This document shows positions 25,985 through 35,176 of a stretch of DNA of 64,000 nt, one piece after another (the first letter of the stretch is position 1; every line of letters starts with the position of its first letter). The DNA is taken from NCBI GenBank assembly GCA_034420695.1, contig DAOULB010000010.1, positions 14,264-78,263 on the forward strand. The letters run 5' to 3'. The translations under genes and the position numbers were made by a program. Under the pieces are notes generated by a model. That model had not been told where the DNA came from. It searched no databases and was given only the letters and a program-made list of their open reading frames with translations. Source of the stretch: Io17-Chloro-G2 sp034420695 (GTDB lineage: Bacteria; Chloroflexota; Dehalococcoidia; Lucifugimonadales; UBA3495).

Positions 25985-27739
25985 ATGCTAGACCACGGAA
26001 CTTTGGAGACCGGAGCGGTAAGCGACGCTCAAGCCCTCTTGCACCGCATGCGCCATTCTACTGCCCACGTCATGGCCGGAGCAGTCCTGAAGCTGTTCCC
26101 GGAAGCCAAGATGGGCATTGGGCCGCCCACCCAAGACGGTTTCTACTACGACTTCGACGTGTCCCGCCCCTTCACTCCCGAGGACTTGGACCAGATTCAA
26201 ACCTTGATGGAACAGGCCATCGCCGACGCTCACCCCTTCCTCCGGGAAGAGCTCTCCCGTGAGGAAGCGGAAAAGCTCTTCGCCGACCAGCCCTACAAGC
26301 TGGAAATAATCCGCGACCTCCCCGACGCTGACACCCTGTCCATCTACCGGCACGGCAACTTTGTGGACCTCTGCCAGGGACCTCACCTCGAAGGCACCGG
26401 CCAGATCCCGGCCATGAAGCTCCTGAGCGTCGCCGGCGCCTACTGGCGGGGCAGCGAACAGCGCCCGATGCTCCAGCGCATTTACGGCACCGCCTTCCCC
26501 AGCCAAGACGAACTGGACCAGCACCTGGCCCGGCTGGAAGAAGCCGAAAGAAGGGACCACCGCACCCTGGCCCGCCAGTTGGACCTGTACACCGTCCACG
26601 ACGAAATCGGCCCCGGCCTCATCCTCTGGCACCCCAAGGGAGGCCTGGTCCGCACCCTCATCGAGGACTACTGGCGGGACCTCCACTACAGCCACGGCTA
26701 CGACATCGTCTACTCGCCCCATATCGGGCGGGCCAACCTGTGGCAGACCAGTGGGCACCTCGACTTCTACCGCGACGCCATGTACGCACCGCTGGAGGTC
26801 GATGAGCAGGAATACTTCCTGAAGCCTATGAACTGCCCCTTCCATATTAAAATATTCCAGTCGGCCCTCCGCAGCTACCGGGAGTTGCCTCTCCGGTTGG
26901 CGGAACTCGGCACGGTGTACCGCTACGAACGGAGCGGGGTGCTCCACGGGTTGATGCGGGTGCGCGGCTTCACCCAGGACGACGCCCATATCTTCTGCCG
27001 TCCCGAACAGGTCGAAACCGAGGTCGGAGGAGTCCTGGACCTGACCTTCGAACTGCTGGACGCCTTCGGCTTCGAAGACTACTCCATCTCCCTCTCCACC
27101 AGGCCGGAAAAGTCTGTGGGAGATACCGCCATGTGGGAGCACGCCACCGCTTCCCTTCAGAGCGCCCTGGAACAGCGCCGCCTTCCCTACGAAGAAGACC
27201 CGGGCGGGGGCGCCTTCTACGGCCCCAAGATAGACATCAAGATTACCGACGCTTTGGGCAGGGCCTGGCAGTGCACCACCGTCCAGTTCGACTTCAATCT
27301 CCCGGAACGGTTCGACCTCACCTTCCAGGACTCCCAAGGCAACCGCAGCCGCCCATACATGGTCCACCGCGCCATCCTGGGCTCCATGGAACGCTTTCTG
27401 GGGGTGCTGGTAGAGCATTATGCCGGTGCATTCCCGCTGTGGCTGGCACCGGTCCAAGCCATGGTCATTCCCATCGCCGACCGGCACTTGGAATACGCCG
27501 GGAAAGTGAAGGCGGAGCTGGCCGGGGCGGGCTTTCGGGTGGACGTCGACGACCGCGGCGAACGAATGAACCTGAAGATACGCAACGCCCAACTCCAGAA
27601 AATACCCTACATGCTGGTAGTGGGCGACCGTGAGGCCGAGGCCGGAGCGGTGGCGGTGCGCCGCCGCGACGGTGAAGACCTCGGCGCCATGCCGCTGGCC
27701 GACTTCCAAGTGAAGCTAAAAGAAGAGGCGGAACGGTAG
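25985..27739 (+). CDS. thrS: Threonyl-tRNA synthetase lacking the TGS domain
   Basis: Charges tRNA(Thr). The 584 residues comprise the second additional (editing) domain (RHSTAHVMAGAV near residue 23 and DLCQGPHLEGTG), the class II catalytic core (LKPMNCPFHIKIF, GVLHGLMRVRGFTQDDAH) and the anticodon-binding domain. The roughly 60-residue N-terminal TGS domain of most bacterial ThrRS is missing, and no alternative upstream start restores it. The ribosome-binding site GGAAGGA precedes the ATG. A long open frame on the opposite strand of this gene is a compositional shadow. Confidence 0.96.
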   Translation: MLDHGTLETGAVSDAQALLHRMRHSTAHVMAGAVLKLFPEAKMGIGPPTQDGFYYDFDVSRPFTPEDLDQIQTLMEQAIADAHPFLREELSREEAEKLFADQPYKLEIIRDLPDADTLSIYRHGNFVDLCQGPHLEGTGQIPAMKLLSVAGAYWRGSEQRPMLQRIYGTAFPSQDELDQHLARLEEAERRDHRTLARQLDLYTVHDEIGPGLILWHPKGGLVRTLIEDYWRDLHYSHGYDIVYSPHIGRANLWQTSGHLDFYRDAMYAPLEVDEQEYFLKPMNCPFHIKIFQSALRSYRELPLRLAELGTVYRYERSGVLHGLMRVRGFTQDDAHIFCRPEQVETEVGGVLDLTFELLDAFGFEDYSISLSTRPEKSVGDTAMWEHATASLQSALEQRRLPYEEDPGGGAFYGPKIDIKITDALGRAWQCTTVQFDFNLPERFDLTFQDSQGNRSRPYMVHRAILGSMERFLGVLVEHYAGAFPLWLAPVQAMVIPIADRHLEYAGKVKAELAGAGFRVDVDDRGERMNLKIRNAQLQKIPYMLVVGDREAEAGAVAVRRRDGEDLGAMPLADFQVKLKEEAER

Positions 27740-27758
27740 AATTCCACCATTCCGCCTC
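27725..27758. terminator. Hairpin at the 3' end of thrS
   Basis: GAGGCGGAA pairs with TTCCGCCTC (27725-27733 and 27750-27758). An inner GGT/ACC extends the stem past one mismatch, and the loop spans the thrS stop codon. There is no T-run, so it is a likely RNA-end hairpin rather than a strong intrinsic terminator. It separates thrS from the convergent selenoprotein gene. Confidence 0.45.
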
Positions 27759-27827
27759 AACATCAGGCCGGCGCACTGGTTTACGGCTGTCTTTGTAGGC
27801 CCACATGTGGGGCCCCGTCGTGATCGG

Positions 27828-28712
27828 CTACTGCACCGACCCGGCCAAGTCTTGGAAGGCCTTCCGCCAGTCGTCATCTCCCCCTTCGCCGAACCCGTCT
27901 CGGTACACTATCACGCCCCTGGAATCAATCGCAATCTTGGTGGACTGGACCACCACGCCAAAGTCCCGGAGCATGCTCCCCTGGGGCTCGGCCACCGGCC
28001 ACGGGAAGCCCTCCCTTTCTCTCTGCTGCTCCAAGTCTTCGAGAGTCTCTGAAGGATCGGTCCCCACCGCGTAAAACGCCACTTGCTCTGAAAAGTCCGG
28101 ATAGATGCCCTTTAAGCGCCGTAACTCGGCGCGGCAGACCGGTCAATGCTCGGCGGTAAACTTCAGGAACACCGGCTTCCCAGTTCCCGAAAGCTCCTGG
28201 GATGACACAGTGGTTCCATCGATCAACAGCAGTGAGTAGTCCGGTGCCAAATTACCCACCTTGATTCCCACCGGGGGTAGTTCAACCGCAGCGGGCGCCT
28301 CCGTCGGTACAGGTATCGCTGTTGGGGGAACCGCTGTCGCAGTTGGAGGCGGCCCCGTTGCCGGAACAGCCGTTGCTGTTGCCCGCGTCGCTGCCGTCGG
28401 AACGGCCTCGGCAGTTGGCTGCGGGACCATCGCCGCAGTTGTAGAGGGAGCCTCCATTGCCGTTGGCGCCGGCATCGCCGCCGTCTCGGTTGCCACTGGC
28501 GTCCCCGCGGGCGCTGCCGTCGGATTGGCAGCCGCCGCTGGCTCCGTTGCCGGGGCGAGTTCTACAGTAGGAGCGGCCGTTTCGACCGCCCGGGTTTCGG
28601 GGGACGCTTTGGGCGCTGCCTGCGGTTCCGGCGTCGCCGCGGAACCGCAGGCGATTGCCGCCAAGACCATTATGGCCATCCCCCCTGCGATATATTTCCA
28701 GCTCTTTGGCAC
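27828..28712 (-). CDS. Candidate selenoprotein: TlpA/ResA-like thioredoxin-fold lipoprotein with UxxC motif
   Basis: The frame opens with GTG at 28712 (AGGAG 9 bases upstream) and meets an in-frame TGA at 28143-28145. It then continues open to a TAG at 27828, giving 294 residues if TGA is read as selenocysteine (Sec190). The N-terminus is a lipoprotein signal (lipobox LAAIAC, Cys22). Residues 23-145 are an Ala/Pro/Thr linker. From about 150 there is a thioredoxin fold: GNLAPDYSLLLIDG, then KPVFLKFTAEH-U-PVC-RAEL. The TGA falls exactly where TlpA-type proteins have the first cysteine of WCxxC, and Cys193 is the second. The usual cis-proline is replaced (VVVQSTKIAID). selA is 9 kb away. A nonsense mutation is the alternative, but conservation on both sides argues against it. 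Confidence 0.8.
28116..28145 (-). promoter_or_regulatory. Bacterial SECIS-like hairpin after the in-frame UGA
   Basis: On the minus strand, UGA (28145-28143) is followed by 10 bases. Then GCGCCG (28132-28127), the 5-base loop AGTTA and CGGCGC (28121-28116) form a perfect 6-bp stem. The loop starts 16 bases after the UGA and has a G in its second position, which meets the known rules for bacterial SECIS elements. TGCC before the stem can also pair with GGCA after a 6-base bulge. Confidence 0.65.
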
Positions 28713-28955
28713 CGGTCAACTCTCCTTTCTTGTTCTTTCCAGCCCCTGAAGGTTCCTTATCCTATACGCAAGACGGCCGCCCACAGATTCACCCTGTTGG
28801 CCCCTTTGCCAGCGTTTCGAGCTCAGTCCTGCAAGGTTTACAGGCTGCAGACAGGCTCAAGCAGAATACCATACTGGCAACTGCGGCGATAATGGCCCAC
28901 AATAGCACCATATTCGTCCTCATCCCGAATCCAGTGACTGGCGATGGGAGCATTC

Positions 28956-31037
28956 ATGCCCAACCGTTTAATCAATGAGACAAGCCCCTACCTGTTGCAG
29001 CACGCCAACAACCCCGTCGATTGGCATCCCTGGGGTCCAGAGGCCCTGGAACTCTCCAAGTCCCAGGACAAGCCCATCCTCTTGAGTATTGGCTACTCGG
29101 CCTGTCACTGGTGTCACGTAATGGAACGGGAGTCCTTCGAGGACGATGCTATAGCCGCCCTGATGAACGAAAACTTCGTCAACATCAAAGTGGACCGGGA
29201 AGAACGGCCCGACCTTGATGCCATCTACATGGAAGCCGTGCAAATGCTCACCGGCAGCGGCGGTTGGCCCATGACAGTGTTCCTCACTCCCCAAGGGAAG
29301 CCCTTCTACGGTGGCACCTACTTTCCACCCGTGGACTACCCCAACCGGCCGGGCTTTCCCCGGTTGATCCTTGCCGTCGCCGAAGCATATCGCAGCAATC
29401 AAGAGGAAGTGGAGCGGGTAACCCAGCAGCTCAGCGACCGCATGGGCCGCACCAGCCAACTCCTGACGCCGGGCGGCCATTTGAACGACGACGTGCTGCA
29501 CCAAGCCTACAGCGCCCTGGCGACTGCCTTCGACTACCAGAACGGCGGTATTGGGGCCGCCCCCAAGTTCCCGCAGCCCATGACTCTGGACTTCCTCCTG
29601 CGCCACTACCGGCGTGGTTTCACTGACACCTCGGCCAGGTCCTTGGACAAGGTCAACCTCACCTTGGAGAAAATGGCCTATGGGGGCATCTACGACCAGA
29701 TTGGCGGGGGGTTTCACCGCTACTCCACCGACGCCTTCTGGATGGTCCCCCACTTCGAAAAGATGCTCTACGACAACGCACTGCTGGCCCGTCTGTACCT
29801 CAACGCCTTTCAGGTCACCCGCCGGCCCTTGTACCGGCGAATCACTGAAGAGACCATCGACTACGTCTTGCGGGAGATGACCGGTCCCCACGGCGGCTTC
29901 TATTCCTCCCAGGACGCCGACAGCGAAGGTGAGGAAGGCAAATTCTTCGTCTGGACCATCGACGAGGTGCATAACGTTCTTGGTGAAGACCTTGGCAACT
30001 TGGTTGGCGGCTTCTTCGGTCTCACCGAGGCCGGTAACTTTGAAGGGAAGACCATCCTGCATATTCCCCAGCCGCCCGAGTCCTTCTCCCAGGAATACGG
30101 CATCCCTCCCGAGGGCCTGGCAGCAACTGTAGAAGCCGGGAAAAGGGCCCTGCTTCGGACTCGGGAACAAAGGGTCCACCCCATGCGGGATGACAAGGTC
30201 CTCACCTCCTGGAATGCCCTCATGTTGCGGGCCCTGGCCGAAGCAGCTCCGGCCCTTGGCCGCCAGGACTACCTAGACGCCGCGAGGAAGAACGCCGATT
30301 TTCTCTTGGGCAACGTGTTTGCCGGGGAACGACTGCTCCGCACCTATCGGGACGGGCAGGCCAAGCTGCTCGGATACTTGGAGGACCACGCCTTCCTGGC
30401 CGACGGGCTCCTCTCCCTGTACGAAGCAACCTTTGAGGTTCGCTGGCTTGCCGAGGCTGTTCGCTTGGCCGACGCCATGATTGACCTCTTCTGGGACGAT
30501 GAACTTGGCGGTTTCTACGATACCGGCAAAGACCACGAGGAGCTGGTGCTCCGTCCCCGTGATACCTTCGATAACGCCCAGCCCTGCGGCGGTTCCGTGG
30601 CCTCGGCAACGCTGTTGCGGTTGGCGGTGTTCACCGGCAACCAAGGCTACGCCGAAAAGGGCCTGCTGCCCCTGCGCAGCCTGGCCCAGTTTATGTCAAA
30701 GTCGCCCACCGGGTTCGGCCACTGGCTTGGGGCCCTGGACTTCCACTTGGCCCAAGCCCAGGAAATCGCCATTCTCGGCCCTTCCGGAGACCCGCGAACC
30801 AAGGAATTGCTGGATACCGTTCACGGCAACTACCTGCCCAACAAGGTCCTGGCCGGCGCCTATACCACAGGTCAGGGACAGACTCGGGAAAATACGCCCT
30901 CCCAATTGCAAATCCCCTTGCTGGAAGATCGGGGACTCCTGAACGAACTCCCCACAGGCTACCTCTGCCGGAACTACGTCTGCCAGTTGCCTGTCACCGA
31001 CCCCTCCGCCCTGGCCCAGCAACTTGGAGTGGAATAG
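28956..31037 (+). CDS. YyaL/SPATA20-like thioredoxin-domain protein (DUF255)
   Basis: A 693-residue protein of the DUF255 family. The N-terminal thioredoxin-like domain has NPVDWHPWG and the family hallmark SIGYSACHWCHVM (a CHWCH motif rather than CxxC). It is followed by an alpha/alpha-barrel resembling glycan epimerases (FHRYSTDAFWMVPHFEKM). The biochemical role is unknown. The ATG at 28956 has GGGAG 5 bases upstream; the ATG at 28944 lies inside that region. It is divergent from the selenoprotein gene. Confidence 0.9.
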   Translation: MPNRLINETSPYLLQHANNPVDWHPWGPEALELSKSQDKPILLSIGYSACHWCHVMERESFEDDAIAALMNENFVNIKVDREERPDLDAIYMEAVQMLTGSGGWPMTVFLTPQGKPFYGGTYFPPVDYPNRPGFPRLILAVAEAYRSNQEEVERVTQQLSDRMGRTSQLLTPGGHLNDDVLHQAYSALATAFDYQNGGIGAAPKFPQPMTLDFLLRHYRRGFTDTSARSLDKVNLTLEKMAYGGIYDQIGGGFHRYSTDAFWMVPHFEKMLYDNALLARLYLNAFQVTRRPLYRRITEETIDYVLREMTGPHGGFYSSQDADSEGEEGKFFVWTIDEVHNVLGEDLGNLVGGFFGLTEAGNFEGKTILHIPQPPESFSQEYGIPPEGLAATVEAGKRALLRTREQRVHPMRDDKVLTSWNALMLRALAEAAPALGRQDYLDAARKNADFLLGNVFAGERLLRTYRDGQAKLLGYLEDHAFLADGLLSLYEATFEVRWLAEAVRLADAMIDLFWDDELGGFYDTGKDHEELVLRPRDTFDNAQPCGGSVASATLLRLAVFTGNQGYAEKGLLPLRSLAQFMSKSPTGFGHWLGALDFHLAQAQEIAILGPSGDPRTKELLDTVHGNYLPNKVLAGAYTTGQGQTRENTPSQLQIPLLEDRGLLNELPTGYLCRNYVCQLPVTDPSALAQQLGVE

Positions 31038-31079
31038 CGCGGTGTGGTATAGCTTGGAGTGGAATACCCTGGAGTGTAT
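31023..31079 (+). repeat. Direct repeat at the 3' end of the YyaL-like gene
   Basis: CTTGGAGTGGAATA occurs at 31023-31036, spanning the stop codon, and again at 31053-31066, 30 bases on. A degenerate third copy follows. It is one of several small tandem duplications at gene ends in this window. Confidence 0.55.
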
Positions 31080-31118
31080 TAGCCAAGGGCGGAACGGCTT
31101 GGAGCCAGGTGCCCGGAA

Positions 31119-32414
31119 ATGCTAGCCAAGTTTGCCGGGTCCATCTCGTGGCTCAGCCTGGATGCCGGGCTGATAACCGCGGCCCGCGGCGCCCGCACCT
31201 TCGCCCAAAGCTTCATCTCGATAATCATCGCCCTTTACTTGGTTGAACTGGGCTTCACCTTGGTGGAAATTGGCGTCCTTCTCACGGTAGGCGTGGCCGG
31301 CGTTTCTTTTTTCGCGTTCGTGGTGGGGCTGATCAGCGAAAAAGTGGGCCGCAGGCGCCTCCTCATCATCTTCTCTCTGCTCGCTGCCGCCGCCGGGCTG
31401 GCCATGTACTTCGTAGAGGCCTTTATCCCCCTGATGATTATCGCCTTCCTGGGCAGCCTCTCCACTGGCGGCGGGGGAGGGGGGGAGAGCCCGGCCCAGC
31501 CATTGGAAGTCGCCATTCTGCCCGACACCGGCCCGGCGGAAAGGCGCACCGACATCTTCGCCATTTACAGCATCGTAGCCCGCACCGGCACCTTCCTGGG
31601 CGCGCTGGCTGCGGGCCTGCCCGTCGTGTTCCAAGAGTCCTTGGGCCTCTCCGTGATGTCCTCCTTCAAGGTCATGTTCCTCGTTTTTGCAGTGTGCCAA
31701 GTCGCCGGGGCTGTGCTTTACGGCTTCATATCCTCTGGGGTTGAAACCTCAGCCACCCTGCAACAGTGGCAAAATCCCCTGAAGCTTCCTTCCCGGCGGA
31801 GGATTTTCACCCTGACCGCCCTGTTCAGCGTCGACACCTTCACCACTTCCATGGTGATGCAGAGCCTCATGGCCTACTGGTTCTACACCAAGTTCGGCCT
31901 TACCCTGGAGTCCCTGGCCTTCGTATTCTCCATTTCCCACCTTCTGACCGCATCCTCCCTCTGGATCGCCGCCAAGCTGTCCAACAGGATCGGACTCTTG
32001 AACACCATGGTATTTACCCACATCCCCTCCAGCTTCTTCCTCCTTGCCGCCGCCTTCGCTCCCTCCGCAACCCTCGCTATCGTCTTCTGGCAGTGCCGGG
32101 CCTTTCTCAGCCAGATGGACGTGCCAACCAAGGACTCCTATACCATGGCGGTGATAAACCCGGAAGAGCGGGTTGCCATGGGAAGCATCCACATGGTCGG
32201 TCGCAGCGCCGCCGGCTCCATTGGCCCCACTGTGACCACCGCCATCTGGAACGTAACCGCGGCTTGGGTGCCGCTGGTCGGCTCCGCATTCCTCAAAATC
32301 GGGTATGACCTGTCCCTCTACTTTATGTTCCGCAACGTCAGGCCTCCCGAGGAAGAAGAACGCCTACAAAAACAAAGGGCTGCCCGGTCCTACGCTCCGC
32401 AGCAACGTTCCTAG
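31119..32414 (+). CDS. Major facilitator superfamily transporter
   Basis: A 431-residue polytopic membrane protein with about twelve hydrophobic helices. The loop between helices 2 and 3 has SEKVGRRRLL, a version of the MFS motif A. A glycine-rich GGGGGGE stretch near residue 115 lies between helices 4 and 5. The C-terminus is a charged cytoplasmic tail. No substrate can be inferred. It follows the YyaL-like gene by 81 bases on the same strand. Confidence 0.82.
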   Translation: MLAKFAGSISWLSLDAGLITAARGARTFAQSFISIIIALYLVELGFTLVEIGVLLTVGVAGVSFFAFVVGLISEKVGRRRLLIIFSLLAAAAGLAMYFVEAFIPLMIIAFLGSLSTGGGGGGESPAQPLEVAILPDTGPAERRTDIFAIYSIVARTGTFLGALAAGLPVVFQESLGLSVMSSFKVMFLVFAVCQVAGAVLYGFISSGVETSATLQQWQNPLKLPSRRRIFTLTALFSVDTFTTSMVMQSLMAYWFYTKFGLTLESLAFVFSISHLLTASSLWIAAKLSNRIGLLNTMVFTHIPSSFFLLAAAFAPSATLAIVFWQCRAFLSQMDVPTKDSYTMAVINPEERVAMGSIHMVGRSAAGSIGPTVTTAIWNVTAAWVPLVGSAFLKIGYDLSLYFMFRNVRPPEEEERLQKQRAARSYAPQQRS

Positions 32415-32755
32415 CCGGTGCGGGTCTACCCCATGAGTGGGTTGGATTGTATAATTACGCCTGTTTGGGCGGCTGGGCTCCCACCCTGGTTCATCCGGTC
32501 CCGGCGCCTTGGGTGCGGCTCCGGAGTAGTCGCCAAGTAGTAAGCTGGGGTTCGGTAAATTCAATACTTGGCAACCCGCGCAACATCCATTCCCATCGAA
32601 CCAAGGCCAGACATCGAGGTCAAAGACCACAGATCGCCAATCTGCCCCGCCATATTGGGATAGGGGCAATGCATGGTCAAACCTGCAGAGCGCCAACGAG
32701 TCCCAACGTAGGAAAGTGCTGCGGCTATTGAAATCTATTTCCCGCGGAGTCGAAA
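32415..32755. other. Intergenic region before icd
   Basis: A 341-base gap with no credible gene. TATAAT occurs at 32450-32455 on the plus strand but lacks a -35 match. The icd start is preceded by GGAG with 7 bases between. No riboswitch or tRNA was recognised. Confidence 0.4.
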
Positions 32756-34984
32756 ATGCCTGAAGCGGCCAAGATTATTTACACCAAGATAGATGAGGCC
32801 CCGGCCTTGGCAACACACTCGCTGTTGCCTGTTCTCCGTGCCTTTACTAAAGGTTCTGGCATCGAGTTGGATTCTTGGGATATCTCGCTGACCGGACGCA
32901 TCATCGCCAATTTCCCCGACAGGGTGACCGATGCCCAGAGGATCCCTGACTACCTCACCATGTTGGGGGAGTTGTCCGAGGACCCTTCCGCCAACATCAT
33001 CAAGCTGCCCAATATCAGCGCTTCCATCCCCCAGTTGAAGGGGGCAATCAGGGAACTACAGGACAAGGGATACAACGTCCCCGACTACCCCGACGATCCT
33101 GCCACCGATGAGGAACGCGAGGTCCGCGCCCGTTATTCCAAGGTAATCGGCAGCGCGGTCAACCCGGTCCTTCGCCAAGGCAACTCCGACCGCCGCTCCT
33201 CCAACTCCGTCAAGGAGCACGGCAAGCGCAATCCCCACCGGATGATGCAGGACTGGCCCGATGTCTCCAAGACCCGGGTTAGCCACATGACCGAGGGGGA
33301 CTTTTACGGCAGTGAGAAAGCGTTGACCATAGCAGGGTCGGGCTCGGCAGCCATAGAATTTGTGGCCGCTGACGGCAGCGTCACCGGGCTCAAGTCTGGC
33401 ATTCCCCTGCTCGCCGACGAAATCATCGATTGCGCCGTGATGCACGTGCGAGAGTTGCGTAACTTCTATGCCGAAGAAATTGCCAGCGCCAAGTCAGACA
33501 ATGTGCTTCTCTCCCTCCACGTGAAGACAACCATGATGCGGGTGTCCGATCCGATTATCTTCGGCCATCTCGTGTCTGTGTACTTCGAGGATGTGTTTTC
33601 CAAGCACGCCGCGGCGTTGGCGGAAGTTGGAGTCGATCCCGACAATGGTGTGGCCGAACTCCTGACCAAGGTTCAGGCCCTGCCCGAGGCCAAGCGGGCG
33701 GAAATTGAAGCGGACGTCCAAGCGGTCTACAGGGAGCGGCCGGAACTGTACATGGTCAACTCCAACCGGGGCATTACCAATCTGCACGTGCCCAGCGATA
33801 CCATCATCGACGCCAGCATGCCGGTGATCATCCGTGACGGCGGCCGCGCTTGGGGTCCCGACAACGAACTCCACGATACCATCGCTGTGATTCCCGACCG
33901 CTCTTACTCCACTCTGTACCAAGCGGTTATAGAGGACTGCCAAGAGAACGGCGCCTTTGATCCGGCAACCATTGGCAGTGTAGCCAACGTCGGGCTGATG
34001 GCCCAAGCTGCCGAAGAATACGGCTCCCACGACAAGACCTTTACCGCCCCCGGCAACGGGACTATTCGGGTGGTGGACGCATCCGGAGCCACCCTCATGG
34101 AACAGAGCGTCGAGGAAGGCGACATCTTCCGCATGTGCCAGACCAAGGATGCCGCTATCAAGGACTGGGTCAGGCTTGGGGTCAATCGGGCCCGGATCAC
34201 CGGCACGCCGGCCATCTTTTGGTTGGACCCTGCGCGCGCTCACGACGCCGAACTGATCAAGAAGGTGGACCAATACCTGCCCACCCACGACACCACCGGG
34301 TTGGACATTCGCACCATGACTCCCATCGATGCGATGAAGTTCACCGTTGCCCGCAGCCGGGCCGGCCAAGACACCATTTCCGTGACCGGTAACGTATTGC
34401 GGGATTACCTGACCGACCTCTTCCCCATTTTGGAGTTGGGCACCAGCGCCAAGATGCTGTCCGTCGTCCCCCTGCTCCAAGGTGGCGGCATGTTTGAGAC
34501 CGGCGCTGGCGGTTCAGCCCCCAGGCACGTGCAACAGTTCTTGGAGGAGGGCCATTTGCGCTGGGACTCCCTCGGTGAATTCTGCGCCCTAGTCGCCTCC
34601 TTCGAGCACTGCGCCCAAGTGTTCAATAACGAAAGGGCCCAAGTCTTGGCCGACACCTTAGACCAAGCCATTGGGGAACACATGGAACAAAACCGTGCGC
34701 CGTCGCGCCGGGTCAACGAACTGGATACCCGGGGCAGTCATTTCTACCTGGCGCTGTACTGGGCCCAGGCCCTCGCCAACCAGACCCGGGACCCCGAACT
34801 GGCAGCCCGCTTTGTCGGCGTGGCCCAGCAGATGGCCGACAACGAGGGCAAGATTGTTCAGGAATTGAACGACGCCCAAGGACAACCGGTGGACATCGGC
34901 GGCTACTACCACCCCAACGACGACATGACTGCAAAAGCCATGCGCCCTAGCGCCACTCTGAACGCCATTGTGGACTCGATCTAG
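32756..34984 (+). CDS. icd: NADP-dependent isocitrate dehydrogenase, monomeric type
   Basis: Oxidatively decarboxylates isocitrate to 2-oxoglutarate with NADP+. The 742-residue length and sequence (KIIYTKIDEAPALATHSLLP at residues 5-24, NISASIPQLKGAI, SNSVKEHGKRNPHRM, HDTTGLDIRTMTPIDAM) are those of the roughly 80-kDa monomeric enzyme, not the usual dimeric form. A separate transcription unit from mdh (192 bases downstream), but both serve the TCA cycle. Confidence 0.97.
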   Translation: MPEAAKIIYTKIDEAPALATHSLLPVLRAFTKGSGIELDSWDISLTGRIIANFPDRVTDAQRIPDYLTMLGELSEDPSANIIKLPNISASIPQLKGAIRELQDKGYNVPDYPDDPATDEEREVRARYSKVIGSAVNPVLRQGNSDRRSSNSVKEHGKRNPHRMMQDWPDVSKTRVSHMTEGDFYGSEKALTIAGSGSAAIEFVAADGSVTGLKSGIPLLADEIIDCAVMHVRELRNFYAEEIASAKSDNVLLSLHVKTTMMRVSDPIIFGHLVSVYFEDVFSKHAAALAEVGVDPDNGVAELLTKVQALPEAKRAEIEADVQAVYRERPELYMVNSNRGITNLHVPSDTIIDASMPVIIRDGGRAWGPDNELHDTIAVIPDRSYSTLYQAVIEDCQENGAFDPATIGSVANVGLMAQAAEEYGSHDKTFTAPGNGTIRVVDASGATLMEQSVEEGDIFRMCQTKDAAIKDWVRLGVNRARITGTPAIFWLDPARAHDAELIKKVDQYLPTHDTTGLDIRTMTPIDAMKFTVARSRAGQDTISVTGNVLRDYLTDLFPILELGTSAKMLSVVPLLQGGGMFETGAGGSAPRHVQQFLEEGHLRWDSLGEFCALVASFEHCAQVFNNERAQVLADTLDQAIGEHMEQNRAPSRRVNELDTRGSHFYLALYWAQALANQTRDPELAARFVGVAQQMADNEGKIVQELNDAQGQPVDIGGYYHPNDDMTAKAMRPSATLNAIVDSI

Positions 34985-35176
34985 CCGGAACCGGGCCGCT
35001 GAAATCGGCGCCGCTCTGGGCTTGTGTTAACCTGCGCTGCCTCGCTTTGGACTCGGATCGCGCCCGTCCCGGTCCCGCTCACGCCAAGCGTCTGCCAAGG
35101 GAGACCCGGAGCCCCGTCCTTACCAGCAAAGTAAGTCCCTGCAACTATTCATACCAAGTAAAGGAGTAATGACCTG

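Noticed and set aside
25988..27709. Long open frame antisense to thrS (about 570 codons)
   Set aside because: It lies entirely opposite a well-defined synthetase and reflects codon bias in GC-rich DNA; no family features or ribosome-binding site.
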